Shown: positions 35,300-47,356, counted from the first letter of the stretch. The stretch: DNA of 64,000 nucleotides from Tubiluchus corallicola (GCA_030141605.1 JAQGDQ010000085.1:1-64000), one strand, 5' to 3'. Made by a program: numbers and translations. Notes: generated by a model from the sequence alone, not told the origin.

Positions 35300-36650
35300 T
35301 TGCTGAGCATCTTTGTGTGAACAACAAGAATTCATTTCATTCTATTCAATTCCATTTTGATTATTTCTACATCATTTGCGTTTATGTTTCGACTAGATAT
35401 CCATATGACTTTATTAATGCGCTGTAGATTGTTATTTGTGACACTTATAATGTAATTGTGATCTGAGAAATGACCAGAAAGTGTTTGTTTTGAGATGTCA
35501 TGTGATCTATAAGTGTTGCTGTCTTTTTTGTTATCCTTGTTGGCTCCTTGTCAGTTAGTAGTGCAAGATTGTGTTTGCTAAGTACGTCTCTATATGCTTA
35601 ATACACAAGACCCATTGGATTAAGTGTGTCAGTGTTTGTATCACCCATTAAAACAATTTGTCTGTTGAATAAGCACTTTCGACTTCTAGATCAGGATGTT
35701 CTAAAAAGTGTTTCGTTTTTTGTTTATGAAAACCAATGTAAAAATTGGTCCTTGAAATGCGATAACCAAAGCGGTTATGCTGAGTGCGAACACATGTCTT
35801 TAGGTTGTACTGAAGTATATCGCTAAGCATCGGCCGACCAGCATTTGTTAGTATATGTAGTTTGTACTAGAAAGAAAATAATTATGTAATAAATGTGAAA
35901 AAGGAAAATTTAGGTTTGTCAGTAAGAACAGGATAGCACTAAAAAAACAGTTTGGAGAAAGAAGGTCATGGGAGTAGGTTTACATATTATAGTTTTAGTG
36001 AGAGGTGACTATATTCTCATTTTTGTAGGAGTGTAATTATAATCATAAAATAGTTTGTATTAATTGAGAGAAACTCTGTATGCATATAGTTATAATATTT
36101 TTCAAGGAGTATGTTATGAAGGGAGTAAGGGAGACAAAAAGGTAGATACAAATTTTTGGAGCCATCAGGTGGTGGGTGGCCTGTAAACTACACATATTAA
36201 ATAATTTATCACTTTGAACCAGAGGGTTTTGATTTTATATGTTTTTATTTCTTTGACTTCGTTGTAACTGTAATTTAAACGGACTGCAGAGTGCAACGCC
36301 ATACCCTCGTTTTATTCCTAGATGATCTTTTCTAAAAACTTTATAGTCTTTTATTGAAATTGACTTAGTAAGAATTGTTTTATTGAACCAAGTTTCACTA
36401 TGCCAATGATAGTGTTTTCCGTACCACGAAGCATTTCTTTTAAATGGACGTGATTTTTAACAAGGCTATGTATATATGGATGCTAAAATTGGCTTCTTTT
36501 TGATATTTTAATAAAATATTTTTTTGCATCGTCTTTACTAGATGTTCTAATGTTAGTTGGCCCTGGGTTAGTTTCAAGGCCAGATGTAATAAGTAGTAGT
36601 TGATTTTGTAGCCAACAAAAAAGACATGAGACAGTTTACTATTGCTTTAA
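35300..36650 (-). pseudogene. Endonuclease region of the decayed LINE ORF2
   Basis: It starts with TSGLETNPGPTNIRTSS (about 36590-36540), the phrase that opens many CR1/L2 ORF2 proteins. Fragments with stops follow, including a GDTNTD-like run (about 35640-35620) and PTRITKKTATLIDHM (about 35530), which match the metal-binding Asp/Asn and the later Asp-His parts of an APE-type endonuclease. It is interrupted by many stops. Confidence 0.65.
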
Positions 36651-36888
36651 GAGAAACACGTTGTTTTAACTGATGACGTGGCTCACGTTTACAATAGAAT
36701 TTGCTGTTGTCTTTACTTTTGTTTTGTGCTTCTGCGTTGTTATGAATGCATCTACCATTTTTTACAATTAACATGTAGGCACTACAATAGTCGAACATAT
36801 TTATCGTCTGTGCCTGTAAGGTTTCCTACCTGACATGTTGCCTGTAAATTGGCTTTTTTATAATTTGTCATATTAGGAGGAGGCGTAC

Positions 36889-37525
36889 TCAGTTGAAGAA
36901 ATTGTAAACGCAATAGTTCTGTCTGGTTGGGCGTCGTCTGTTGTATGGCTGTTGTCCATATGGTCTGTTTCTGTACCTGTTTCTGCGATTTATATTTTGC
37001 TGTTGTTGTAATTGTTGTTGTTGTTGTTGCTGTATGTGTGAAATTCGGTTAAGTTGTGTTTGTACGTGTGCCATGAATTGTGCCATCATTTGTTGCTGCT
37101 GAGACTTGTCGGCCACTAAATGAATCCAGTTTTGCAACTGTGGTATATCTGGGATAAACTGTGCAAGTCTAACCATTAGATCTTTTCATGCTAACATCAG
37201 CAGAATCAGGCCTACTCATTTTCAGCAGCATGCGCTTTAAATGGGACGCACTATGGGACGTAAATATTTTTGTTCCTTGCTCATTCAAATAATGTAAGTC
37301 ATTCTTGTAAAACTTGCACTGGATACTTGATTGGCCATTGTTCCACAAGCTATTATGGTTACAGAGAACAATACCTGCAACATCACTAAGCTGTTTTTCA
37401 AGCATTACATTAAACAATTTGACTGAATATATCAGGTTGGTTTTACCACTTGAGTTTATCTGTGAGACAATTAGGCTTTTAAATTTACATTTGAAACTAC
37501 AGACTACTTCTACATAGTTGTTCAT
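36889..37525 (-). pseudogene. ORF1 remnant of the decayed LINE: esterase end plus Gln-rich tail
   Basis: The first frame (37525-37169) holds LFNVMLEKQLSDV and YKNDLHYLNEQG, matching the last block of SGNH/GDSL esterase domains found in CR1-group ORF1 proteins (D-L-H then LN..G). The second frame (37176-36889) overlaps it by a few bases and encodes QLQNWIHLV, a long glutamine run and an Arg/Asn-rich end. They are probably one ORF1 split by a frameshift. The 5' part is cut off at the tail of the younger LINE. Confidence 0.55.
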
Positions 37526-37742
37526 ATAATTGTTTATTGATTTGATTTGATTTAATTTGATTTACTTCTTTATTTCAAACTTTCGTTCATATATATATAT
37601 ACAACAAGAATACAAGTTAATAAACGACACAAAGCACACAATGTAAACACAACACAAAAACAAAATTACAAAAAATAAAAATGATAATTATAATAACATT
37701 TCGCATTGCTTCAATCATTACATCAATGAATATGTAAAAAAA

Positions 37743-40610
37743 TTAAGCATACAATTTTATTCTCCAAATCTTTCTTATACTGGAAGTAAATAAAGCATCA
37801 CTAGCGAATATCGTTCTACACAACAAGTTTTTACTGTTTGAAATTCTAGTATCCAGACTGTAAATGCTTTTCCTGTAAATAACATCAAAGTACACTAATT
37901 TATGCGTCACAGAAATGTTCCTGGCACTGTGATCGAACTGGTAATTGAAAAATTTTCGCACTGATTTATTATGAGCAACCTTAAGTTTGTTCAGATTATA
38001 ATTATGAAAATGCCGCCAGGTGGCTATACAGTAGAAGCTATTACAATAAGTATTGAATAGACGTGTTTTTACACCATTGGTGCAACAGTAAAATTTACGG
38101 CATAGCTTATTTGCTCGAGAGTAATAAATGCCTACTTGTCGTATGATATCTAGATCGTCTCTGTTGTCCCTAGAAATGATGTGACCAAGATATTTTTCAT
38201 TATCACAAGGCTCAATAACCGATCCAGCTAACTTAACTGTTCCGAACTCAAAGTTGCTCATAATGGAAGACGTTATAGTCAGAAGCTTAGTTTTGTCAAC
38301 ATTAATTAAAATATCAAATTTTGCTGCATAATCAACATATATATCACATAATTTCTTCAGAGCAGTTGTCGTGGTACTTAATAGGCAAATATCGTCAGCA
38401 TATGTCAAATGATTGTAATAAATATCTGCAATTTGACATCCAAGATTACTAGAGGCTAGATTTTCACTAAGTTCTCTAAAGTAGAAATTAAACAGAAGAG
38501 GGGACATCTTTCCTCCCTGTCGTACACCATTGCCAACTTTAAAAATCTCAGAGTTATAATTGCCCCATCTCACCAGCATGCATTGATGGGTGTAATAAAA
38601 AACAAGTAAACGAACAACAATATTTGGAATCTCAGTTTCAATGAGTTTTAAAAACAGTTTAAAATAATTAATTCTATCGAAGGCTTTGGAGGCGTCTAAA
38701 AACATTATATGTACAGTACTCTGGCGGTCTATATAATAGTCTACTACTTCTTTTAACATGTTAATACATAACTCAGTACCCAAGTTCTCCACATAACCAA
38801 ACTGGTTGGGTGTGGCAGGTAAACAGTCGGCATAACGAGTCAATACAACAATTTCTAAAAGTTTACTAGAAACAGAAGATAACGCGATGGGTCTGAAGTT
38901 ATTTCTGTCTGTTATATCTCTATTTTTGTCTTTAATAAGTGGCACAATTACTGATAACATTAGTGAGTCTGGTAAGAAACAATGAGTGATACAAGAGTTA
39001 TAAAACAATGCGAACAAAATTGGTAACACGTGAGAGGCATATCTAAAATGCTCTGACTTGAGACTGTCTGGTCCAGCTGACCTATTCAATGCTAGCTTTT
39101 TAATGGCTTGCTGTACCTCAACTCCCGTAAATTTGTTAATTGCATTGACGTTTCCAGATAGTGCTTCACGTAATTTATTGGCAAGATTGCTGTTATCAAC
39201 AGAGTTAAGAAGATTCTGATAATGATCACCCCACATGTCACAAATTGCCTTTTCGCCTACTACGTCGCCAATTTTTGGTGGAAGTGGCATTTTTGAATTA
39301 GTTTCTTTTTTGATCTGAGCCCAGAACTGATATGAGCTGCAGTTCATAAGTCTATATGCAATTTTATCGGCAATAATGCTTTGTTCCTGACGCTTACATT
39401 CACGCAAAGCTTGTTTAAATTGTGCGCGTGCACGAAACACAACATTGGCTAAATGCCCAGAACGAGGTTTGCCGTTCAAGTACCAGTTACGGTAGCATTG
39501 GCGCAGAAACTTATGCTTATCAGCAACAAGCTCATTCCAGCCAGGAATTATTTTCTTTTTAATGTCGGGTTGTTTGCTGCCTGGAATAGTACAATTTGCA
39601 GCATAACTGAGTATCCATACTATATTGTCATAGTATTCTGTAAGCTGCAATTTATGATTGGTGTTGTGGCAGTTTATATCTTCGCAAAGAAGTGCGTCAT
39701 ACGGTACTGCAAGTTTAGACAACAAATCTTGCGTCATTGACGTGTAATCGAACAGGTGGTTGCTGCTAGCTTTATCCCAATCTACCTGATGCCGCGATAA
39801 ACTTTTAGTGGACTTAGAAAGCACAGCGCCATCGCAGACATCAGCAGCAGTAATGAAATTGTCATTACTAGAGGCAGATATCATGTTTTCCGTATCAATA
39901 TTCATTAACATTGGCATATGATCAGAAGTAGTAAGATCATAATTTACACTAATTGATCTAATTAATGTGTCAGCAGCTTCGGTACTGACCACGTGATCTA
40001 GCCACGTAGTAGTGTTGTGGGCTACACTAACAAATGTAAAGGTTGAGTTGGGCAGCCTACTAGTATCGGATATCACATAATTATTGACGCTACAAATATT
40101 ATTTAATTCTGTAAAATTTTGTCTAGACGGATGTGAATTAAAATCACCAATACAATAAATGTAACTAGAGACAGTGTCTTCTATAATGGAATTTAGGTTA
40201 CCTAAACATTGTCTAAATTCATGGGGAAAGTAGACATTAAAAATTGTTACAGGCATTAACTTATCTTGAAATATTAAAGATATCGCCATAATACTATACT
40301 GATTATCATTGATAAGTATTTTCCAGTCCACGGGAAGATCCTTCCTCCACAAGATACCCAGTCCGCCTTGCGGCCTTCCCTCGGGCATTCCAGCAGATAG
40401 ATCAGTAGGTGATACACCACGACCGTAGAAATTTGGATGGAAATATGACAGATAATCCAGTTCTTGCTTAGGGAGCATTGTCTCTTGAAGACAAATTACG
40501 TCACTAATTTTACATAGTTCGTGCAGAACGTACTGAGATTCTGGATGCATAATAGAGTTGCAATTGTAGCTGGCCACTCGAATAGTTTGTTCTGTTGTTG
40601 GGTGGTTCAT
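37743..40610 (-). CDS. LINE ORF2: APE-type endonuclease and reverse transcriptase, 955 aa
   Basis: This is the replication enzyme of a non-LTR element: it nicks target DNA and copies the element RNA there. The N-terminal endonuclease shows YNCNS (15-19), LQET (41-44, metal-binding Glu), GDFNSHP (155-161), LDHVV (204-208) and SDHMPML (229-235). RT motifs are SAGPDSLKSEHF (511-522), FRPIALSSV (572-580), LDASKAFDRI (638-647), NGVRQGGKMSP (694-704), YADD (737-740), VDKTKLL (771-777) and YLGHII (807-812). A C-terminal part of about 140 residues follows. All catalytic motifs are present and no stop interrupts the frame. It belongs to the CR1/L2/Jockey side of LINEs; I cannot fix the clade. The host genome likely has full-length relatives. 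Confidence 0.95.
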   Translation of the reverse strand: MNHPTTEQTIRVASYNCNSIMHPESQYVLHELCKISDVICLQETMLPKQELDYLSYFHPNFYGRGVSPTDLSAGMPEGRPQGGLGILWRKDLPVDWKILINDNQYSIMAISLIFQDKLMPVTIFNVYFPHEFRQCLGNLNSIIEDTVSSYIYCIGDFNSHPSRQNFTELNNICSVNNYVISDTSRLPNSTFTFVSVAHNTTTWLDHVVSTEAADTLIRSISVNYDLTTSDHMPMLMNIDTENMISASSNDNFITAADVCDGAVLSKSTKSLSRHQVDWDKASSNHLFDYTSMTQDLLSKLAVPYDALLCEDINCHNTNHKLQLTEYYDNIVWILSYAANCTIPGSKQPDIKKKIIPGWNELVADKHKFLRQCYRNWYLNGKPRSGHLANVVFRARAQFKQALRECKRQEQSIIADKIAYRLMNCSSYQFWAQIKKETNSKMPLPPKIGDVVGEKAICDMWGDHYQNLLNSVDNSNLANKLREALSGNVNAINKFTGVEVQQAIKKLALNRSAGPDSLKSEHFRYASHVLPILFALFYNSCITHCFLPDSLMLSVIVPLIKDKNRDITDRNNFRPIALSSVSSKLLEIVVLTRYADCLPATPNQFGYVENLGTELCINMLKEVVDYYIDRQSTVHIMFLDASKAFDRINYFKLFLKLIETEIPNIVVRLLVFYYTHQCMLVRWGNYNSEIFKVGNGVRQGGKMSPLLFNFYFRELSENLASSNLGCQIADIYYNHLTYADDICLLSTTTTALKKLCDIYVDYAAKFDILINVDKTKLLTITSSIMSNFEFGTVKLAGSVIEPCDNEKYLGHIISRDNRDDLDIIRQVGIYYSRANKLCRKFYCCTNGVKTRLFNTYCNSFYCIATWRHFHNYNLNKLKVAHNKSVRKFFNYQFDHSARNISVTHKLVYFDVIYRKSIYSLDTRISNSKNLLCRTIFASDALFTSSIRKIWRIKLYA

Positions 40611-40618
40611 ACTGCAGG

Positions 40619-41020
40619 TTAAATTCTGTCCACAGTGGAAGCTATGGAACTCGTAGAACCCCAGGACTGCATTTTTGACTGTTCTAAAGCCGAGTTCACA
40701 TGCAATGTTGCAGTACTGATAGGCTCGTTCAATCCAGGTGTTTGTCTCATGTCGTCAGTAGATGTTGCTGTCTTACTATCTTTCTTTGGTGCAGCGGTTT
40801 TTGCAGGGTAATACGTTTTCAGTAGCACCCCAGCTGGCCAGATCTCCGGATTCATTATCTGGTCCTTCTCTTCGTTACCGAAGCAGCTAACCACAAATGA
40901 GCTATACGTATTGTACTTCGTCTGCAGCTGTTTTACAGTCACCTTAATGTCGCATTGGTCTATAATTAACCGTTCTATGTCACCAGTGTTAGTGTCCGGA
41001 TCCAGTCGCTCCAGAAAGAG
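40619..41020 (-). CDS. LINE ORF1, C-terminal part only
   Basis: The frame is open from the GA tract (LCLFLERLDPDTNTGDIERL) through VTVKQLQTKY and YSSFVVSCFGNEEK to NPEIWPAGVLLKTYYP and a Ser/Thr-rich tail ending in TAA. The phrase WPxGV near the C-terminus is usual in CR1-group ORF1 RNA-binding proteins. No start codon belongs to it here, since the element is 5'-truncated; a GTG within (40942) is not a true start. Confidence 0.65.
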   Translation of the reverse strand, partial: LFLERLDPDTNTGDIERLIIDQCDIKVTVKQLQTKYNTYSSFVVSCFGNEEKDQIMNPEIWPAGVLLKTYYPAKTAAPKKDSKTATSTDDMRQTPGLNEPISTATLHVNSALEQSKMQSWGSTSSIASTVDRI

Positions 41021-41028
41021 ACAGAGTC

Positions 41029-41196
<168 letters not shown>

Positions 41197-41199
41197 AAA

Positions 41200-43610
41200 T
41201 AACCCAATTAAAAATAGTCAAATAGTCTAGATTCAATTTAGTTTTCTGGATGAGTTCAAATTTTTCTCTAAAATTATGTTTCGCATACACACAAGTGACA
41301 ATGAGAGCAAAACGCATTAAGTTTTCCAACAATGAAGGCAAAAAGAGAAAATAACTGCAAAAAAACAACAATGACAGTGACAACGACAACGACAACAACA
41401 ATGGAAAGGATTCAGGACATGCAGGTCTGTTCAAATTCCCAACTACTGAGACGTAGTATCGGATTTTCTCTTTACTGACATTTATCTCTGCCCTCAAGGG
41501 CCAGAAACTAATTATTATAGATTGGGCAACGTAAATCTGTTAGTGGTAAATATTGTTTCTACGATTATCGCCGCCCAGGCTTGCGTCTAGCCTGGATTGC
41601 GCCCAATTAAGCTGATTATGCTGAGCTCCATGCCATGCTATACACTCTTTCAAGTCAATAATCGTCATCATTAAGATGGTCGAACACGCTGGCGGTAGAA
41701 CTTCGAGACACAGTCTGTATAGATATAAATTTACTGTTTATAAAAACTAGATTATGGATAGTATCATCACACAAAAATGCATATATATTGTTGTGTTACC
41801 TTATGGTACGTTACGTTAAATTGCATTTTATAGTATATATATATATTTACATATGTTTGTGTATGTATGTATGTATATTTGTGTGTGATACTATCCATAT
41901 TCTAATTTTTATAAATATAGCCTACTTTAAATTTGAAAAAGGCTTAAAATTCAAAAGGCATTCGATTTTGCAGCACAGCAGAGTTTGTGCAGTGTATTAG
42001 CTGTTAGTGATGTTAATGCTCGTAATTTTTTTGGGACAAGTGCTCAAATAAGCACGGGCGTATTTTACATGAAGCAATGCTAAATTGCGGAACATTTGAA
42101 ATTATAGCACCTAGTGAGCTAACTTTCCAGTCTGTGCTCAGACACAGTGTAATTCAGAATTGTTTCTCTTTGAAATTAGACTTCATAGAGAATTTCTGGG
42201 TATGCATGTGTTTTCTTTTTTTTGCTGGCTGGCTGGCAAAATGTTAGCGTCAAGTTGTCAGATCAAATAAATTTGCAAAGAAGCCGTGAGCAAGCGGCTT
42301 AAAAACTTGAAAAATCTTAACTTAATTTTATGCCAACTTGTGCGATTTTACCCATCGGCCCTTACACGTGGTTCTCTGAGTCTGTGGTTGTGAAACGAAA
42401 TGCTAAAAAAATTAGCTAGATACGTTGCTTTAATTTCAGTTTTATCTTGAGAACTACTTCCGTCAAAAACTGAGTGAAAATTCCATGGGTCTTACTCTCA
42501 GTAGCTGTAGATTAATACAAGAAATAATTTCGAGCTTCGGAGATCGAATTTCATTTCGCTCCTGTCTCTAGTAACTTCTTCTATTCAAAGCTAAATGTCG
42601 TCTGGGCTGAAACGTGGCCTATGTTTTAAAAATTAAAACGTCGAGTTCGGAGATCAGACCTACCTGTCGCTCCCGTCCCGGGCGCTGTACACAGTTACAA
42701 CTGGATTCAGCACAGTGTAGATCATAGCTTACCTTTATTACCTATTCTGTGGTTCTCCAGTTCACAGCTGGCTGCACGACGCGCCTTGCGACTTACAACA
42801 GTGAAGGACTGATCGTTGAAAGGATTAGCCCTTACTGAGGCAACAGTTGCTTGACTGAAGAAGCAAGGATTCACTCCAACTCTACCCTTCCCAATTAACT
42901 TAGTTTTACCAAAATATGTATATATGAGTAATCAACTTGTAAAACAACAACTTGCGGCGTCTTGTTCCGTGTTTGTTGCAAGTTTGTAAGTTATTTGCCG
43001 CGTTGGTATCAGGTTGCTACGGAAGCCAAGTCAAGGTTGAAAATTGTGACATCTATCGGCAATCTTGGAAATGTGTGTCAGTATCTAGCTCGATTTTCAC
43101 ATGTTAGCAAAAATTGAAAAATTATTCCAACTTTTTGTTAGAGTGCTAAAATGCAAGAAATTTGATTGTTCCATTCCGTAGACGATCCTTATATTAACTG
43201 TCCGAGTTATATTAGTCCCACCGACATTTTTAATCATGATTATAAAAAGAAATATAGCGTAGTTAGTTAGCTAGTTTAGGATACTACATTGATATGTAAG
43301 ATAAATTTTGACTACACTTGAACTAAGACATCGTGGACATCTTATTGAGGTTTGCAAAATGCTAGCCAGGGAAGAAAACGTTTTGCCTGAAAATTTCTCT
43401 AATTAGCTTGTTGATTCAGATACCAGAGAACATCGTTTAAAACTTTTTAAGGAGCGCTCATTTCGACATTGGTAAATATTTTTACTGTGAAATTTTCGAC
43501 AATGTTTTCGATAATGTTTTCGACAATTTATTATAAGAGTAGTGAATAGTGAAATAATTGTCTGCCATGGTGATCACCGCACAAATTCCAGTAAAGTGTA
43601 AATCTTTAAC
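41200..43610. other. Intergenic stretch
   Basis: Contains a TA/TATG tract at 41834-41880 and, at about 42530-42730, two similar phrases around TTCGGAGATC followed by a T(C/T)GCTCC(T/C)GTC motif roughly 130 bases apart, suggesting an old duplicated transposon piece. No coding sequence recognised. Confidence 0.4.
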
Positions 43611-43617
43611 ATGACAC

Positions 43618-43768
43618 GACATGAGTAACATAACATAACATAATATAGCATAGCATAACACAATATAACATAACTTAATTTACCGTAACGTAACAATAAA
43701 TAACATAACACAACACAGCACAACACAACACAACATAACAAAACGAAATACAACACAACATAGCATAA
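43618..43768. repeat. Degenerate ATAAC/ACACA pentanucleotide repeat
   Basis: Repeats of CATAA, CACAA and ATAGC in varied order across 150 bases. The reverse strand reads as Cys/Leu/Val-rich protein without meaning. Confidence 0.85.
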
Positions 43769-44203
43769 TGTAGGAGTTTGCTATAGCCATGGATAGGAAA
43801 CTTTGTGATAGCTTTGTGACATCCATGGTTGGAAACTTTAAATTTTGTACCTAATCACTACACATTAATTTAATTTCCTAGTGTTTGTAATTTACGTGAG
43901 AAAGAATACGAACCCTATGGGAAACCTTGCTGCAGTTTACCTGGTCTAGTTTCGCTTGATCGCATCTACCGTATTTGAGGTAACCAAAACGGTTCTGACG
44001 CTAACGGACGAACCAATATATGAGAGACAATGGGATATATTGTTTTGGTTAATACTGAAAGGTAATTCTAGTTACGATATTAGAATTTAGGATTTATTTA
44101 TTGGCACTTACAGTGACGTAGACACGTAGACTATGTAAATTATTGTGGCTACCATATTGGTATATCATGAGTTCATTGGCAGCTTGATTTCCAATTTTCT
44201 TTT

Positions 44204-44204
<1 letters not shown>

Positions 44205-44291
<87 letters not shown>

Positions 44292-44501
44292 GAAAAATAA
44301 TTAACATAAAATTAAAGAACATTTCACCTTTTAGCTTAAAAAAATAACAGGCCATTATCACCTCGCTTTTACAGCAAATATCACGTCCCAGGTAGAGCAG
44401 CAAGCAGGTACCATTTTTAAAACCTTTGGTATGTCCTAGCCGCAGTATCGAACTCACGACCTCCCAGACGGAAAGCGGACGCGTTACCACTAGACTATAC
44501 C
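44205..44501 (-). mobile_element. tRNA-derived SINE with (ATT)n tail
   Basis: Read on the - strand, a 74-base tRNA-like head begins GGTATAGTCTAGTGGTAACG (box A), includes GAGTTCGATAC (box B) and ends in ATACC, which pairs with the opening GGTAT. A body of about 135 bases follows, then an (ATT)n tail of about 86 bases (44205-44290). Head, body and simple tail in this order are the standard SINE layout. The poly-Leu frame there is the ATT tail. Confidence 0.75.
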
Positions 44502-44933
44502 GTCTACTAATTTTTTAGCTAATTGACCACGACGTTCATTTTGTGATAAATTCTCACTCTGTAATAACGGTTTTTAGTCTGCATTTGAGGCATGTACCGT
44601 TTTCTTTTGCTACTATATTGACTTTAGAGCAGAGATGCAAAATCCAGACCGGTACATATACAAAAGGGCGAGGTAATAGCTGTAAACTTTGATGCCACTA
44701 AAATTCTTATGAAACGGTGGCTCATACACCAAAGTGTCAATTCGTTCCTGACTTTCTGTTCTAACTAATATTAGTTTCTTAATACATTTTTAAATGATAT
44801 AAACACATAAAACCCGAAAGATGGCAACAGCAAAACGACAAAGGGGAAAATAACATGAACGTAGTTCATTAACTACAGTAATATAGACAATATTGAATTA
44901 TATGTTACCTAGATTTCTTTTTCTTCTGTTGCT

Positions 44934-45310
44934 TTAAGCATGTATTGTAGTCATAGACCCTCTATCTTTTATTAGAGCACTCCACTGTTTCCTGTCTGCA
45001 GCTAAAAGTTTCAATTCCTGTGATGCTATTGTTAGGTTTGGCCTCAACTGTTCTAAATCTTTATTAATTTTTGATGTCCAGGCAGTTTTTGGTTTGCCTG
45101 ACGGTCGCTTCTGTGCCTCATTTAAGGCTGATTTCACTGGTGTTGTTTCTGGTAATCTCATATTACCCATCTTACCCTTTAGATGTATTAAAGAGTCACA
45201 GCCTTGTTTAGAGGTATAGTTTCTTGCTGGTTAGAATTGATTTATTTTGGCTGCCCGTTGTTTCCTGTTTTTGATATCATCTTCTGTGTTAAGTACAATA
45301 CCTTTAAAAC
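44934..45310 (-). pseudogene. LINE 3'-end relic 1
   Basis: The frame holds LPETTPVKSALNEAQ, SGKPKTAWTSKINKDL and a Leu/Trp-containing end (AADRKQWSALI). Upstream on the same strand is LNTEDDIKNRKQRAAKINQF. Both phrases are typical of the C-terminal part of LINE ORF2 in elements whose proteins end in GRPKTTW...DR..W. Intervening parts are deleted and frameshifted. Confidence 0.65.
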
Positions 45311-45319
45311 ATAGATTTA

Positions 45320-46195
45320 ATGGCTTTTTTGTCACGTATATCATTCATGTAATGCAATAACAACAGGTGGAATGAGGAGCTATAGAAATTAGTAGGAAAC
45401 TGTGATGCAACTTACAAAAACAAATTAGGTAAATTTGCTCAATTTATAAGCGCGGCTTTTTCGTGTAAATGTAATTTGATGCCACTATACCAGTTTAAGC
45501 GTAAATTTAGACGATTATGTGCCATTAAATAACCATGTTTTCCTGAGATAGAAAATACAACTAAGTCTTTCTTACTTTATCTTTTACAGAAAATAAACTA
45601 ATTTGCAACTGTTCAATGGCATGCATGGCTGGAGTCATGGGAAATGAAACAAATCGTCTGCTTTAAACCACTCATAACAATGGGGGACTAAATTTAACTG
45701 TTCTTCTAAAAAGTCGAGTCGAAAATCCATCCTTTTAGCTAGCTGTTAGAAGTAAAATGTCGACAATTTTGCCTTTTATTGTCTGTTGTTGTATCTTCAA
45801 AAATTACCTGTAAAGCAGAACAAGATAATCGATAAACTGTTAAATGGTTATCTTCGTTTTTCTTCTGTTAATTAGTTTGACACGTTCTATTTGTCATTGT
45901 TGCGAATATGAAACCTAAAAATAAAGTGTTCGTTATTTTTTAGTTTTAGTGTTAATGTTCCTTATTTATTTATTATATATTACGTATTCGAATGGTATAA
46001 CACATATTATACCATTTACCATAAGTTAAACGGATTTAATGTATTCTTAGAAAATAGCATAATATACAATGCAGGGACAAATGACAGGCGACAATAACAA
46101 GATTATAACGATAAAATAATTATACAATTACACAGTAATGCAATTATCCAAATACAACCAAATAATAAATTATAATTACATAAAAGTTTTTTTAG
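45320..46195. other. Intergenic stretch
   Basis: AT-rich, with no coding or repeat structure recognised apart from short A/T runs. Confidence 0.5.
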
Positions 46196-46199
46196 TGCA

Positions 46200-46790
46200 C
46201 TAGATGCCACATATAGGCTTTTTGTGTTTATCCTGTGACGTTTCTACAGAAACAGTAACAGAAGTCACATGGTTAAAAGACACTTTTTTCCAAAGTCCCA
46301 TTCCGTCTGTTGTAGACATTGAGGTATTACCATTTGTTAGAGCATTGCGTACACTACAATCTGCAATTAACGGTGTGTGCTCTTCTACTCCTAAAGATAG
46401 ATTTGGTTGAAACTGTTGAACATCGTTATTTATATTAGCTTGCAAGTTGTTTTTGGTTTGCCATGTGGTTTTTGGCAAGATTTTAAGGTTTTCTTTAAGG
46501 AGATTCTTACTGGTGTGTCACCTGGTAATCTTAGAAGGTAACATAATCATCTCAATTTTCGGAACCAGACTTTTGTACTCTAAGGAATTTATTTGGTTCA
46601 GGTATGTTAATCTTCATTTTTGATTATATAAGGTCATCTATCTCAAAACTTTCCTTAGAAGACTTCTGTGAAGCGTCAACTCACTTTTCTTGAATTATCA
46701 GAAAACCCTATGTTTCACTGTTGTATATAAATATGCTGGTATGCTGGTATATATGCATTAAATAGTCGAAGTCTTGTGGTTAGACTTATT
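46200..46790 (-). pseudogene. LINE 3'-end relic 2
   Basis: On the - strand, in changing frames: LTTRLRLFNAYIPAYLYTTV, LHRSLLRKVL, MTLYNQK, then PKTTWQTKNNLQANINNDVQ and a diverged end. These follow the order of an ORF2 C-terminus (RLFNAYV..., RRLLRKIL, DLY, GRPKTTW). It has several stops and is clearly dead. It is the same family as the relics at 44934-45310 and 46958-47090. Confidence 0.65.
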
Positions 46791-46957
46791 TCTTGCCAAT
46801 TAATACATTCTTGCGTTGAAGAACAGCACACATTGCAGGACTGGCTGCAAAACTATACCATAAGTCGTCGTTCCTGTAAGGGCGCGTCATAAATCAGAAA
46901 GCGTCAGAGCGATTGGTGACGTCATAACATAAACGGTGTACTTTTACTAAATCACAA

Positions 46958-47090
46958 CCAAAAACAACATGGGTAGCTAAGATAAATAAAGATGTTCAAC
47001 AACTTCTACCAAATCTAGCTTTAGGAGCAGAAGAACTTACGCTGTTAGTTGCAGGTAGGAGTGGGTGGAATACTCTAAAAATGTTAATGC
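46958..47090 (+). pseudogene. LINE 3'-end relic 3 (opposite strand)
   Basis: The + strand reads PKTTWVAKINKDVQQLLPNL, then ALGAEELTLLVAGRSGWNTL, directly alignable to relics 1 and 2. It faces relic 2 across about 170 bases. Confidence 0.65.
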
Positions 47091-47356
47091 TTCAATGTCT
47101 ACTACAATAAATTCAATGAGACCTTGAAGAATCACCAGTCTGCAGGCCTTAACAGAGATCTGCGTTTTACTGAGCGTGATTCTAGTTACGTTGCATATAT
47201 CAAACTTTGCATCAATTTTTTAATGATGTCGGCTGTACTTATAGTGGTGCTCGGTTGTGGCGCTGCTGATGGCATTGGTGATGATCGTGAAGATCATGAT
47301 CATGATTCTTAAATTTCCTTCATTAGCGTACTTTTGTCTTTACCAAGTAATAAATA

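Larger units (their letters stand above)
30815..37530 (-). mobile_element. Decayed CR1/L2-like LINE (NPGP type), interrupted by other insertions
   Basis: Read on the - strand, parts appear in element order: an ORF1 esterase end (37525-37169) and Q-rich tail (37176-36889), the LLITSGLETNPGPT start of ORF2 (about 36590), endonuclease pieces to about 35330, the endonuclease-RT linker (about 33660-33310), RT (about 32640-31430) and a 3' UTR ending near 30818 in an ATTGAATTG-type tail. There are many stops and frameshifts, and the C-terminal third of ORF2 is missing. Two gaps in the order are filled by foreign sequence (33310-32640 and about 35300-33700). Confidence 0.75.
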
